From: Rhizomucor pusillus
Lineage: Eukaryota; Mucoromycota; Mucoromycetes; Mucorales; Lichtheimiaceae
Length of the DNA: 64,000 nt
Assembly: GCA_900175165.2 (NCBI GenBank)
Contig: FWWN02000336.1
Coordinates: forward strand, 1 to 64,000
Reading direction: 5' to 3'
In this document: positions 12,127-24,481 of the stretch, piece by piece
How the letters are laid out: every line of letters begins with the position of its first letter
How positions within the stretch are numbered: position 1 is the first letter of the stretch
Position numbers and translations under genes: made by a program
Notes under the pieces: model-generated
Seen by the model: the letters and a program-made list of their open reading frames with translations, nothing else
Told to the model about the DNA's origin: nothing
Databases searched by the model: none

Positions 12127-13170
12127 TTAACACGGAAAGAGAACGTGGTTGAGCCAGTGTGAATATACTTTGCGAGGAAACAGTACTCTTGAAAAAAGAA
12201 GCTTATGCGGAAACCATATATGGTGGTGTCGGGGGTTCGACGACGATCGAATATCGTGAGTTCTGAATCGTGTTGTGTCTTTTTCTTCCTTCAATCCCCT
12301 TTTTAAGCAACCATTCCAGGGTCCGTGCATCAACACAGTATTGTCAACGAGCTGCCCGGCTGCTCATACATTAGCGTTTCGTCTGTTCTCGAGTATGTGA
12401 ATTCCAAGTCGGTATTGTAACACAAAGATCTCCAGATCAGAAATTCGCGTGAAGCATGGCATGGAAGGTATCACGGGCAAGATTTTTGGGAGATGTGCAT
12501 ATGCACACACTTTGTAGGGTAAGAATATGTATTTAACAATGTCATCTGTAATGCGCATATAAACAGAGCGCGGGATCCACGCTACTAGACTTTGATCTGA
12601 TATTGATAATAATTACTTGCACTACTGGTTTTTTAGAAAAAGTATCAAAGATAGGATCCAAGCAGTTGTCATGTTCCGATCTCCTTAACAGTACTTACTG
12701 TATATGGAACCTGGACGTTTATCAAGTATCAACCAGCACTGCTCTTTTTAGGAGAGCACTGCGGTTTTTCCCGTAAATAGATCCTGAGACAAGAGGACTC
12801 TGTTCATCGCTTTGCAATCACGTGCTGAAATTGATGACAGTGATAGAATCGAGTATATCTCGTGATTGATCTTGACCATTTACAGTGATTTGCGCGCTTC
12901 TGGCCAGTCAGTTTGAATCGACGAAGAATACATTACAGTAGCACTGAGTCCATCTCTTAAGCATTGTGCAAATATTCGGAAAAGGCTACGATCAAAGCTT
13001 TTGAATGCGTTTCATAGTTACACGACAGGACGCACGGAACCCCACCGGCATTTGGGAGAAAAAAACTGGTTAAACATATGCTTCCACCAAGTTTTCTTTC
13101 CATCACTCGAGTCATATGCATATACCAAACTCCTTTGTAACCACTTCTGGCATCGATAGCCTAAACAGTG
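12127..13170. other. Intergenic, no supported gene
   Basis: About 1 kb, AT-rich, with only short ORFs on both strands that share no features with known proteins. It contains the divergent 5' flanks of the carrier and of the ORF at 13171. Confidence 0.5.
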
Positions 13171-13758
13171 ATGGTAGCTTTTACATACATCCGGCAGATT
13201 GCAGCACCGACTCAATACGTCCCTCTGCTAGACATTTCGCGCATTGTCCAACTCGTTGGGAATCACTGCAGCCAAAGATGCCTAGTGAGGCTCATGCGCA
13301 AGCAACCCAATGTGCCGTTGATCGCACTGGACATTACCAACCTACACCTAGTGGAACGCTCAATAAGGAACGAGATACCCATAATACACATTTCCAAGGA
13401 TTGCAAGGCTTTGCAAAATTCTCTGGCGCGTGACACTCGGAGACCGTTTCGGCCGATTCGAACGATCTTTTGGGCAGGACTAGCATTTTATTTTGGATTC
13501 GAACAGACATGCAACCAACTCGTAAAGTGGTTTGTAGTGTCGGCATCATCAATGCTCCTAGTGCGAGAAATAATGGCAAGCCGCCGTGATTACAGCGTAA
13601 AAACGATTCAAGGCGAATGTTTTGTTATTCGAGATGATGCAGTCCGGACCCCTGTCCGATTTTTCTTCTTGCAAGCGCCACTCTGCTGTCTGGCAGGGAT
13701 GTCGGCCCTAGCGGTTCTAACTGGGCTTCGGTTGCATACTCAAAGCCATCGTAAATGA
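13171..13758 (+). CDS. Hypothetical membrane protein, 195 aa
   Basis: Single open frame from the ATG at 13171. No family recognised. Two hydrophobic segments are visible: TIFWAGLAFYFGFEQTC (about residues 95-112, followed by LVKWFVVSASSMLLV) and LCCLAGMSALAVLTGLRL near the C-terminus. The N-terminal half reads like a folded soluble domain (VPLLDISRIVQLVGNHC, VPLIALDITNLHLVERS, IPIIHISKDCKAL), so the strand-like repeats suggest a small alpha/beta unit followed by membrane helices. It stands alone between two gene-poor stretches. Codon use does not look like random AT-rich DNA, but transcription is unproven. Confidence 0.5.
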   Translation: MVAFTYIRQIAAPTQYVPLLDISRIVQLVGNHCSQRCLVRLMRKQPNVPLIALDITNLHLVERSIRNEIPIIHISKDCKALQNSLARDTRRPFRPIRTIFWAGLAFYFGFEQTCNQLVKWFVVSASSMLLVREIMASRRDYSVKTIQGECFVIRDDAVRTPVRFFFLQAPLCCLAGMSALAVLTGLRLHTQSHRK

Positions 13759-14577
13759 GAAAGCTCTAGCTGTTTGTGCAAATGGGTGAGATATTCTCCA
13801 AGCGTAAATTTTGCGTCTACCCGTAAATACAAATCTCTCTCCTTACAAGCGCAGCGAGTGAAGCGAAGCGTGAAAGCGCTTGTTAAAAAAGGAACTTTTG
13901 ACCTGACTTTTGTCGGTTCCCTCTTTCCTCTTTGAGCCGTAAAACACTGATCTGGCTAGTCTTATAAAAATGGTTCTCCTGCTGTTATTGGCTCTTTTTT
14001 CAAAAGGTTCGCTGTGGAAGCACTTCTTTTCTGGAGGCTGTAGCGCTCTGAGGAGTGGGTGGAGGGCCGGTTTTTTGATGGAAAACTATAGTTAATTAAT
14101 TTATACACCTTGCACATGCGTTGGATGGAAGATATATAACAGGCTATGGGCTACAAAATTAATGTTCACGTTTGGAGCTTGGCAGACAGAACAGACACCA
14201 ATCTGAGGAATTCGACTTTGAAATTTTTTGCATATTCAGCGTTGTCTACGTATTATATCGGGATCTAGCCGATAACGAGCCGGTAGGTAGACAAGTGGTA
14301 GAGTTATCAAAACAAACTCTTTGGAGGGAAAGCCTCCTATGGGTGGAAACATTGTATACTATATCAGAATGAGTAATGGAAAGTATATATGGTTTGTATA
14401 CCAGAAATCCCCAGTGCCTTTGCGGTGCTTTGCTTGCAGTAGCGAAGCGGATGCAAGACCACCAGAGAATGGAGGTTTATGAGGGCGAAACGAGAGAGAA
14501 CAGAGGGAGATTATGGATATTACTAGAAGATTCATCTACACCGAAAATATGCGAGTGCTTCGAATTCACCGGAAATA
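13759..14577. other. AT-rich intergenic region
   Basis: No supported gene; ORFs of 66-81 codons at 14172 and 14376 have no domain character. The stretch leads into the MITE at 14578. Confidence 0.45.
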
Positions 14578-14675
14578 CACTTTTTCCCAAAAGTAATGTC
14601 GCAATTTGTGAAATTTTATAATACATTTATACACAAAAACGTCAATTGCAGCGACATTATTTTTTGAAAAAAGTG
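14578..14675. mobile_element. 98-bp MITE with TA target duplication (copy 1)
   Basis: Non-coding element with imperfect terminal inverted repeats of about 26 bp: it begins CACTTTTTCCCAAAAG and ends TTTTTTGAAAAAAGTG. It is flanked on both sides by TA (14576-14577 and 14676-14677). A second copy of the same length lies at 26058-26155 in opposite orientation and is roughly 90% identical by eye. TA flanks and short length fit a MITE mobilised by an IS630/Tc1/mariner-class transposase; no transposase is present in the window. Confidence 0.85.
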
Positions 14676-15870
14676 TATTCCCAGATACTTGGAACACATG
14701 CACATCGATTGAGCATTTAGAGTCACAGATACTTGATGTTATTACACGAAGCGCATTAATATACCTCTAGCTATTACACAGAATACATTCCACAAATCTT
14801 TTACTGAAAACAATTCTCATTTATCGAATACCTTTAAGTTGTAGTATACTTGGGAGCGACGTTACTTATCTTTTCTGTTTTCGTATAGCTGCTATTATTG
14901 CTGTTTCATGGAGAGAGGATAGATGCCGAACTTTATTTAACGATAAGTGTTAACAAGTCAAGAGCTATGTTCGAAAAGGATAACTTGCTGTTAACATAAC
15001 TAACAATTTCTCTGGGACGTATGCTTGCAGGAGAGTTGTATTGATTCTCAGATCTATCTCGCTTAAGCAAAGGGCGAAGGGAGCCGCAACTGCTGTATGT
15101 CTTACTTTCCTTGCAGACCGTATATTTTTGTTCGCTCAAGCCATTTGCCCCCAAGCTCGATATCACAATATTTCTCAATCTGGCTATACATATCAGTCTT
15201 AACTGCGCACACGTACATTTATTACATGCGGTATACATACATTAATATCTTATTGCTACAAATATTACCCAAATTACTCTTTATCTCTTTGACAACAATT
15301 TTGATCACTATCGTTTGTACACGACCTCTATACAGCTTCCATACACCATGCGTTTTCTGTATCAGCATCCAACAAGAGTAGATTATCAATTACGTCAACT
15401 GTATCGGTCTTGCAGAGGTAATTGCTAGAGATAACGTTACAGTCTCGCATTATTCAGAGATGTTAACTGTCTGAAACGGTGAGCAGGATGACAGGATGTT
15501 GTATACAGTGAATGATAACTTGCTCTTGCAACGCTGTAGACAAAGAGTTTTGCATTTGAAGATGCATCCAATGTATTTCCTTCCATTACTGTTGTGCATA
15601 TCTATATGTTTGCCATAAATCGAAACCTTCCATGTACGCAGTTCTTGCCAAAATTCAATATTCAGGCTTGCTTGCGCTTAAGCTTGAATCTTCGACATTG
15701 AGCCAGGATTTGTTTTGCAAAACTGGATGTATACTGGTGTACGCGAAAAGCTGTCATCCGTTAGATTCGTCTTCCTTCAGCAAAGCGCTGCATGGACGTC
15801 GAATAATTTTTTTCCTGTTTTGTTTCATACGTAAGCGGTTTCTCTTTCACTCCCTACTCCTTTTAGATCG
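14676..15870. other. AT-rich intergenic region
   Basis: About 1.2 kb with no supported gene or repeat beyond the MITE at its left edge. ORFs such as 15097-15381 and 14933-15238 overlap each other on opposite strands and look random. Confidence 0.45.
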
Positions 15871-17143
15871 ATGAAGAAGAAGAGACATCAAACAACGCAA
15901 GCACCCACTATGAGCGTCATCCCTCTTCCGAAACTACGCGATCCTGCAGAGACCCTACGTAACAAGAGAAAGGTCGAAAAGCCTATCGAAATAAGCAAAG
16001 ACGAAATCATCAATAATCTCGAGGAGGTGTTCTACAAAATAATACGTGGTTCTATCCGAAAGATCAAATCTGAAAAGGTGGAGCCAGAAGACGAAAGGAA
16101 AAAAACGCAAAGCTATAAGCAAGTTCGAGAAGAAGATGATTGAAAAGAACAAGTTTCTGGCGTTGAAGCAAGTCCCTGCAGGCATTTGGGAGGAAACCGA
16201 CAAGCTCAATGGCACACCTTATGGCACATCAAGGAGTAAGCTGGCTAACGAATCACCTGGCCCGCTCGAAAAGTGGAGAACCTATGTAGCTTCCAACTTT
16301 GACAGTATCAGCGAGCAAGTGCAAATTTCCTGGGGAAGCATCAACAATGTAGAAGATGATGATAACGACAACCCTTTGCGTGATAGCGGGGATGTTTTCG
16401 TTGACTATCGCATTGCAAACGTGCTGGAAATACTACGATCTGACTTACCAGAGGATCACGTTGAGGTATTCAAAGAAACACTAATGTCAACTCAAGAGTT
16501 GATATCGGATGACATTGCAAACCTTGCCGCTGTGATACGCGCCGCAATGATGCATTTCGCAGCAAAAGGCGGCAGTCAATTCGATATTGCGGAAATCCTC
16601 CCGCGAAACGCCATTCGAAACACGTCAATGCTTTTCCGGGACCAATTCGTCACTTTTAATACGCAAATTGCTACAGATGCAGAAACGGTCCTATTTGAAC
16701 AGCAGCATATCGAAAAATTACACAGTATATACCTTGGAAATATGGTTACAACTGCGCAGCAAAGAGCTCTTGGCAGTATTGACGCCGATTTTTTTTTATC
16801 GAAAGCTTTTACTATTTACCACCTGCACCGGCTGAAATGTCCCAAACAATCAACCAAACCATTCAAAAAATACTGCAAAAATTTGGAAAACATGTGGGCG
16901 GACAACAAGTTGCTTTCAAGATCGGCCGAATACGTTATTCGCATCCTATTGAGATTACACTTGGCTCCAAAAAGAGAAGCACATCACAAAGACTTGATTT
17001 CCAGAAAAGCGAAAGAGAAAAAAGAGTCCAAAAACTCTGTCAAAACTTCAGCCATTCGTAATCTGCAGCGCAAAACAGATAGCCGCATCATGCAAGCCGG
17101 AGATGAAACACGAAGAGGCGAAATGGTTCACGCGGCGTTATAA
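15871..17143 (+). CDS. Orphan 408-aa protein, two exons
   Basis: Exons 15871-16077 and 16124-17143, joined across a 46-nt intron (GTGGAG...AAG). Unrecognised. The N-terminus is very basic (MKKKRHQTTQ, LRNKRKVEKP), the middle is neutral and helical (VDYRIANVLEILRSDLPEDH, ISDDIANLAAVIRAAMMHFA), and the C-terminus is again Lys/Arg-rich (ISRKAKEKKESKNS). The composition would fit a nucleic-acid-binding protein, but no motif shows it. Another frame opens near the 3' end (stop around 17220, WFTRRYKSQRR), so a missed intron there could change the C-terminus. It sits alone in a gene-poor stretch 1.2 kb from a MITE, so an origin as a lineage-specific or transposon-derived gene is possible but unproven. 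Confidence 0.5.
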
Positions 17144-19483
17144 AAGTCAGCGGCGAATACATGCTATAAACGAAGCCCGGCAAAAGAGATTGGATAGAAA
17201 GCCTCAGGACGCGATAATCTAAGGAGTGTAATTATTTGAAAAATGACGCATCAACGAATTCGTTCGATACTTCTGTTCAGATCATGCAGTTTGCAGTCGG
17301 GACTCTGCCCGGTACTGTACCAAACGAATATACTGTCGATGAGTGAACGCTCACTCTGATATTAAACCTTTATACCCTAATGGACTATACGGTTTTTGTG
17401 TAGGACATTGGAATTATATAATACAAGCAGAATGCAATTCCTACTCAAGCGAACTAATATGGAAGCTCCGTCCAATGTGGGCCACGAAAAGTTGTTATCT
17501 GTCCAAAAATGAGCGATGATGTCCATCAGCTGTAAAATAGAACAGGAGAAGGAAGGAACTAGTATCACGTATTGATAGCACCCTGTTCGAGTTTGTTAAC
17601 GCCTGTACGACTGTACATGAGGCGATCAAAAGCATGCTGTCTATTATGAGAAACTAGATGTGATATGCATTATGTAGCGGGATGCAGCGATTTGCATATA
17701 CAAATGAAAGTCTCATACCGGAAATTCGACAGACACACGTAGCTATGGTAAATCCGGTAGGAAAGAATAGGAGGATTCATGGTTCTGTTTACATATTCGA
17801 TAATCTACACACATTTGAGACGTTAGTCCTTTCGAATTTCCAAAAGATTGGACTTTGAGGTTATTCTTGCTCGCGTTCGAGACTGCAAGGATTTGTTCAA
17901 AGAAATCATTTCCAAGAAACGATAAACCAGCTTTCGATTGCGCGTTAAGCGACGTTCGGAACTAGGTACAAATCGAGCTTGAAATGAGAACATGGTCACA
18001 GCAGTACTGAAAAATCTTGTGGTGACTGTAAGGATTAAGTTGCTGCTATTATATGATCTTGTAATAATTTTCAACGATCCAGCCCGGATATTACAGTATG
18101 CCTGGGTTTTAAAAATACAAGAGGTCCTGTTGAATATGTTCTGGTATACCAAAGACGAGGTTCCCTTTATGACCATGCCGTTGGAGTACACAATTCAGAC
18201 TCTTGTAGCAGAAACCGCAAAGGCTGATCCATTTCTTCACATATAGCAAGCGTTGGACTTTCTACAGCTGCAATGCTAATAATATTGTTCGTTTCACCGC
18301 AGTTCAGACAATATTTACGACAAAGAGATAAGCCGAAATCTAGCTGAATCCGAGTCAACATATTAGCGTTTTATGGTTTAGCATCGATCAATGCCGTCGA
18401 TGTACATGAAAGCCAATGTGCAACCATATTACTTAGCTCTGTTAGTCAATCCTTATCGAGCGAGCTGTTACCGCACAGAATGTACTTTTATCTTTCTAAT
18501 TTTATCAAAGAAATGATGTTCTCCAACCTAAACTTGATACAAATCGATTGAGTTGCCTTCGCCGTCACTCTTGTCTTAATTTTTCCACTTGCGGTACACA
18601 TTATGGATTTCAGAATTGCGCTAGGGGGCAGAGAACTTTCAAAGACACGATCTCAGGCTGCTACTAGTCCTTCAGAACAAACAAGGCAGAGACAACTGAT
18701 GGGAAAAGCAATGACTAGATTTAGAGCTGGCCATGCTCATCAGCGATTTTGCTTTGTGAAAGTCTTGGAGTACATTTTGCAGTCTAGATTTTCAAATGCG
18801 TGTGCAGTGTGGAAAAAGTCGGTCCAGAGGATACCGATTCCCATATGGGAGTCAACCTTTCGGGAAAGAGTGCGTTTCAGCGTCAGGTCATTTAACATTG
18901 CGTGCGGAGGCCGGAGATCGACTTGAAAGGAAGGTTCCCTGACCGGAACGGACGGACTTTAGCGAATTTCGGGGCCGAGAGCGAGCCAAATTCAGAAACT
19001 TGGCCATTGAGCGCAAAAGGATCTTCAAATCGATTTGGGTTCCTAGACAGCGAATATCTACGCTTATCTTTTTATGGCTCCGGTTTCAGGGCAGTTTGTT
19101 GTCATGAAAATGACCCCATGAACACTCTATAAACAGAGAAAAACTTTACAGCGGCAGTTGGTTGTCATCTGAATTGTTAATGGAACGGCAAGGAGACGAA
19201 AAGGCGGGGTGTTTAGCATGAAGTTGGGGGAGCAAGGGACAACTGACTGAAAAAGGTGATCGTCTGCAACGTACTCGTTTTGGTTTTCCGAACGACAAAG
19301 GCTGGCCGGGACAACCATCTCAGGACCCACACATTCACACATACAACCGATCGATAGAGAGCGAGACCAGTCTAACTCTCACACTTTGTTTCTTTTCCTT
19401 TTTCTCTCTCCCACTCTTGTCTTTCTTCTTTGCGCCCTTTATTTTTCGGCAACGCATAGATCCTTTTTGCTTCTCAACAAAGT
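17144..19483. other. Long intergenic region upstream of CDC24
   Basis: About 2.3 kb. ORFs at 17823-18191 (minus) and 18603-18926 (plus) have no recognisable character and no splice partners. The last 120 bp before the CDC24 start are pyrimidine-rich (TCTCTCTCCCACTCTTG-like tracts at about 19375-19440), as often seen in fungal leaders. Confidence 0.45.
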
Positions 19484-22393
19484 ATGGCTGCACTAGCTTT
19501 GAAGCGAAGGACACCTTCGCTTGGTGCTTTGCCCCCTACACCCCCTCTCAACGTGATCGAAACACCAGTACCTTCGGCTTCCATAACCAATAAGCCAGCT
19601 GTTCAAGGCGCGTCACTGTATCACACGTGCCGTTCCGTACTTGACAGACTCGCTCTCGTTGACGGCTTGACAGAGTTTCTGGATCCGGAAGCGTTGCCGC
19701 TTGTGCCGCCGACCACGCCCATCTTGTCGCCATCCTCATCTACCTCCTCATCAGAGCCTACCACGCCAACCTTTGGATGTGATCCGCTCTCTAAATTATG
19801 GTCCATTTGTCGACAAGGTTCGCCGTTGTGTATCTTATTCAACGCCTTGTGTCCCGATAATCCATTAAAAGTCGAGCGCGATCCAAAACTTACCCAAGTC
19901 AACACTTGCAAAGCAAGCGTCTACCATTTCATTGTCGCTTGTCGCAAGCAGTTGGAATTTCCAGAGGATGACGTGTTCACCATCACTGACCTTTACCAGG
20001 ATGATACCAATGGTTTTGTCAAGGTATAAACTCTAATAATAGCTCACGGACAAGTGTCGTTTTTGTTGGCTCATTATGTTTGACCAACACTTTTTTATCA
20101 TTCACTTTTTTAGGTTGTCAACACCATTAACAAAATTTTGCAGTTGATGGAGACCAAGGGCATGATTTCCGTGCGATCATCCAATCGAAACTCTGACCCA
20201 AATGCACCCAAGGACACACGCAGCAAAGTTGTGATGGAGCTGCTAGAGACTGAGCGCAAATATGTTCAGGATATGGAAATTCTTCAGGTAAGCAAAGCAA
20301 AAACAAGTTTGGTAATCTGTCCGCGTCCAGCTAAATTACATTGTTTTCGTCACGACAGAATTATATGCGTGAGCTGCAGAATCAAAAAATTTTGTCTCCA
20401 GACACGATCCATTATTTGTTTGGCAATCTCAACACTCTGGTCGATTTCCAGCGTCGGTTCTTGATACAACTCGAGGACATGGCGGAAAAGTCGGCTCAAG
20501 AGCAGCGCATCGGCCTGCTATTCGTTCAGATGGAAGAGGCGTTTGCTGTCTACGAGCCTTACTGCGCCAACTATTACTCCGCCCAGGACTTGGTGGTGCA
20601 GGAAGCTCCTAAACTGCAGAAACTTGCCGACATCCTGAATCCTACCTACGAATTGCCTTCAATGCTTATCAAACCTGTTCAGCGCATCTGCAAATACCCG
20701 CTCCTGATGAACGAATTGATCAAAAGTACCGATAAGGAATGGCCCCATTTTGCAGAAATGGAACAAGGTCTCGAAGCTATCAAGCGTGTTGCGGAGAAAG
20801 TCAATGAGACTCAGCGGAAACACGAGAACGACCAGGCCATGGAGGACCTGAAACGCCGTATTGTGCTCGAAAATGTAAGATCACCCATGACTTGTAAATA
20901 TGCATCACATGGTTCCCGCTGACAGCCTGTAGGGTCGATCCATCGACACGTATGGAAGTCTCTTGTTGCATGACAAGCTTATTGTAGGCAGCAGCGATTT
21001 CGAGCGCGATCTTTGCGTCATTCTGTTTGATAAAGTGCTCTTGCTCTGCAAAGATGCATCCGCCAAGAACAAACTCACCAAATCAAACACCATCTCGATC
21101 AATAAGAAGAAACGACGTGACAGTTTGCGTGAAAAAGGACGCATTTTCGTCAACAGCATCATCGGCGTTCACAATCGCTCTCAGAACGGCTCGTGGATAC
21201 TCGCTATCGATTGGAGAAACCCAGATGTTGAAGTATTCACGCTGAAACTTCGAAACGAGGAACAACTCAAACTTTGGGAGACAACCTTGAATAAAGTCAA
21301 GGCCCAGAACAAGATTCACGTGCCCAATACCCATCTTTACTCTATGCCGAGCCCTACAAACTCGCAAATGCCGTCTCATCTCCACAGCGACTCTGCCTCG
21401 TTCATTGACGATGCAGACGACGACGAGGAAGACGATGACTTTGGGCAGGAAGACGAGGAGGAAATCGCGCCAACGCGTTCGCGAAGCAACTCGATATCGG
21501 CTCAGTTATTCAACACACTGGCAGGGCGTCCCAAGTTGCATCGCGACAACAGCGTCGATGCAGCTAACTGGAAAGCCCAGCGTTCATTTATGCCTGGCAT
21601 GAATTTGTCGCCTCTGCCACGGCCTAGCCACAGCACGTCAACTACGGCATACGATCACGGTATGCTACCTGCGTCGCCGCCGCCTTCTCATCCTTCATCG
21701 CCTACCAGCTCGTCCCGTATATCGTCTGGCAGCAGCACTTCCCGTCGTCGCCAAGAAACATCGAGTGACATTGCATACAAGTTCATGGCAACCGATATAC
21801 CGACGCCGAAAGAAGAATATCCTCTCCCACCACCTGTGGGACGCAGCCAGTCGCAGTCCACAACAGCTACGCAGATGGGCTTCGTCCAACATACCCGAAT
21901 GAGATCGCAGAGCAGTCCGAATATCCACAAGGCATCTGCAGCCCAAGCTGCTGCTGCCGCCGCCGCTGCTGCCGCTGCACCTGTACCCCAGATACCCTTC
22001 AACTCTCGTACAGTTTATCACCGCGAACCAGCCGTCCGCAATGCTTCATCTACGCCGCGATTATCTGATATGGTGACTACCTCTCTGCAATCGCAGATTG
22101 AGAGAGTCGTCTCGGCTGTACCCATGTCGCCTGGTGAGCTCAAGGTCAAGCTCAACTATGACAGTGGTGTGTACGCCATCAAAGTCGCGCAAGAAGTCAC
22201 TTTTGCCGAGTTGATGGAAAAGGTCGAACGCAAACTTGGTATTATTGCCAACCTCAATCCAAACGAGACGCTCCGCCTGAAATACCAGGATGAAGACGGC
22301 GATCTTATCACTATCAACTCGGACGACGACGTCCAAATGGCATTCGAAGGTCGAACATCAGGCCACGTTGTCAACATTTTTGTCAATGTATAA
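19484..22393 (+). CDS. CDC24: Cdc24-like RhoGEF for Cdc42
   Basis: 896 aa from exons 19484-20023, 20114-20287, 20359-20874 and 20933-22393. Domains in order: a CH-like N-terminal region (PLSKLWSICRQGSPLCILFN, LYQDDTNGFVKVVNTINKIL), a DH domain starting ELLETERKYVQDMEILQNY and including the hallmark LIKPVQRICKYPLLMNELI, a PH domain (KLIVGSSDFERDLCVILFDKV ... WILAIDWRNP), a long Ser/Pro-rich disordered linker with acidic and poly-Ala tracts, and a C-terminal PB1 domain (VKLNYDSG ... YQDEDGDLITINSDDDVQMA, the OPCA motif). This is the Cdc24/Scd1 layout: the DH-PH unit loads GTP on Cdc42 and the PB1 domain binds the Bem1-type scaffold at sites of polar growth. The linker is the likely phosphoregulated part. 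Confidence 0.95.
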
Positions 22394-22759
22394 CTGCAAT
22401 CTACTCTCTAAACCGACTCGCACAACCCATCACCAACTCCTTTCACACCTATCTATGCCACCCCTGCCGGTCCTTTGATGACATGACATTATCGACTTTA
22501 TTCACGACAATCTTCAACCATGAAGGGCTTGTAACTTTATGACACTCTATGCTACAAATCTTTTCTTGTTGTACTACATCTTTGTGTTGTTTCTCTTACC
22601 ACCCTGTCCATTCTTTGTACATATATACCACTCGTTTCCCACCTCACTTTGTGCTGTTGTTTTACTCTTGCTCCCAACCGTATATTTATTGCTCTTTTTT
22701 GTTTGCTACTTTTTGAGTTTTGCTCTATCAAAAGCAACAATAAAAGAAAAACTAGCTGA
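22394..22759. other. 3' flank between CDC24 and the dehydrogenase
   Basis: Convergent spacer, T-rich, with an AATAAA-like AACAATAAAAG near 22735. Nothing else is visible. Confidence 0.45.
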
Positions 22760-24245
22760 CTAGCTGACAATCTGAATCTTGATTGCTCCGTCGCGTCCTG
22801 ACAAGGCATGTTCAAAGGCATCTACAGCTTTTTCCAATGGATACTTGTGTGTGATGAGCGTTTTGACATTGATGATTCCCTTTGCCAGCATATTGATCGC
22901 GCGTTGGTATCTATAGTTTGTGGTCAGTCATGTGCTGTTTGTCACAATAAATCTAGCTGCATGCATCAAAACAATAGCCTACGTCTGCAGCGGATAAAAT
23001 GAGTATACAGGAATCTAGAACTTGTAATTCTTCAACTTACGTTACAATAGCGGAAGATGCCTTTGATGTCAACTTGTCGCATAGCTATTTCACTCACAGG
23101 TAGAGACTGAACGGCGGCACCCAAGCCTACGAGTACAGCTGAGCCCCCGTTCCTGGTGAGCTAAATTTTCAAGTAAATGATAAATATCCAGCGTCATTAC
23201 AAGGAGTATCCCACTACATGTTCTCCTTTTTCTTACCATAACTGTCATTTGCACACACGTCTCTGCACCTGTGCAGTCAAAGACACAGTTGGGTCGAATA
23301 CCACCTTCCTGCTGCAAGATTTGTTCGGTGGTGCGCCGGGAGTATTCAATGTTAGGCTCGCCCGGTTTGGGACGTTCCAGTAGAATTTGGGAGTCGGTAC
23401 AGTAGTTCTTTGCAAAATCAAGACGCGACTGTGAGATATCCGCGACAGCAATGTGACATGCACCCGCTGCTTTCGCGGCAGCAGCGCACAGGAGACCCAC
23501 GGGACCCGCGCCGAAAACAAACACGCGGTCGCCGGGCTTGACATTACCGCGTTCAACGCTGTAGATGCCGACAGACAGTGGCTCCACCAACGCGCCTTCT
23601 TCTAATGACACAGAGTCTGGAAGCTTAAAGCAGCAATCTTGGCGATGCTTGTAGTAATGACACAGAGTTCCATCATTGGGAGGTGATGCACAGCTAGTGT
23701 ATGCTGAAGGTCAAGTGTCTGTGCCATCGTTATCCGTGCATTTTGATCGATAACTTACAACTTTACATTTGGACAAAGGTTGTAAGCGCCTTCCTTGCAC
23801 ATTTCGCATGATAGACATGTCACGCCAGGTTCAATTGCTACTCTGTCTCCGGGCTGAACGCGTGTCACCTGCTCTCCGATGGCAACCACAACTCCAGCCG
23901 ATTCATGACCCAGCACCATGGGTCCCTTTAGCGTCTTTTGGCCAATTCTGTTGTGTTTGTACCAGTGCATATCGGACCCGCAGATTCCGGTTGCCTTGAC
24001 GTTGATCAACACATCTATTTTTATTCATGTTAATCTAAGGACATCGTAGTAACTGCAGACTAAAGTGGCAGATTACCCAAGGGACCAAGTTCTGGAATTG
24101 GTCGATTTTCCTGCGAGAGAATTACAAGATCATGTCAGCTACGATACATCTATCAAACGAAAAATCATGCCTAACGGACCAGCTTTAACTGCTCGATACC
24201 GCACAGCACAACTGATGGGTTGCTTTCTGTCTTTTGAAAAGTCAT
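22760..24245 (-). CDS. Zinc-dependent polyol dehydrogenase (sorbitol/xylitol/arabinitol type)
   Basis: Medium-chain dehydrogenase, 361 aa. Exons: 24245-24180, 24110-24077, 24014-23759, 23693-23237, 23160-23041, a proposed 2-nt exon 22984-22983, and 22910-22760. Zinc and active-site features: ICGSDMHWY, GHESAGVVVAIG, then the structural-zinc cysteines in CLSCEMCKEGAYNLC. The Rossmann motif is VFGAGPVGLL, and an Asp after the second strand (HIAVADIS) favours NAD over NADP. The C-terminal RYCNTYQRAINML and THKYPLEKAVDAFE match the sorbitol dehydrogenase / L-arabinitol dehydrogenase / xylitol dehydrogenase group. These oxidise polyols to ketoses; the three cannot be told apart here. Without the 2-nt exon the last two exons do not join in frame. 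Confidence 0.9.
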
Positions 24246-24481
24246 TGTGAGAAAGAAGCGCAAGAAAGACAAGACACAATGCAAGTCATACAAACTAGTT
24301 TTCAGTACATCGCGTATAGTTTAACCTGTTCAGTTAGTTGGATGAATCCGATTGGAAGCGCGAATTTCCCGTGAGAATCTGCATGGTTAACCACCGTGCA
24401 CAGGAACAAAGACTGAAAAAAACATCCCGAAACCTCCATAAAGTTGCATTATTTAGGTTTGCAAAATCAACTTAATTTTAA

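Noticed and set aside
17823..18926. ORFs of 107-122 codons upstream of CDC24
   Set aside because: No domain, no splice partner, and composition like the surrounding AT-rich DNA.
21688..22021. Antisense ORFs over the CDC24 poly-Ala region
   Set aside because: Low-complexity shadows of GCT/GCC repeats in the real frame.
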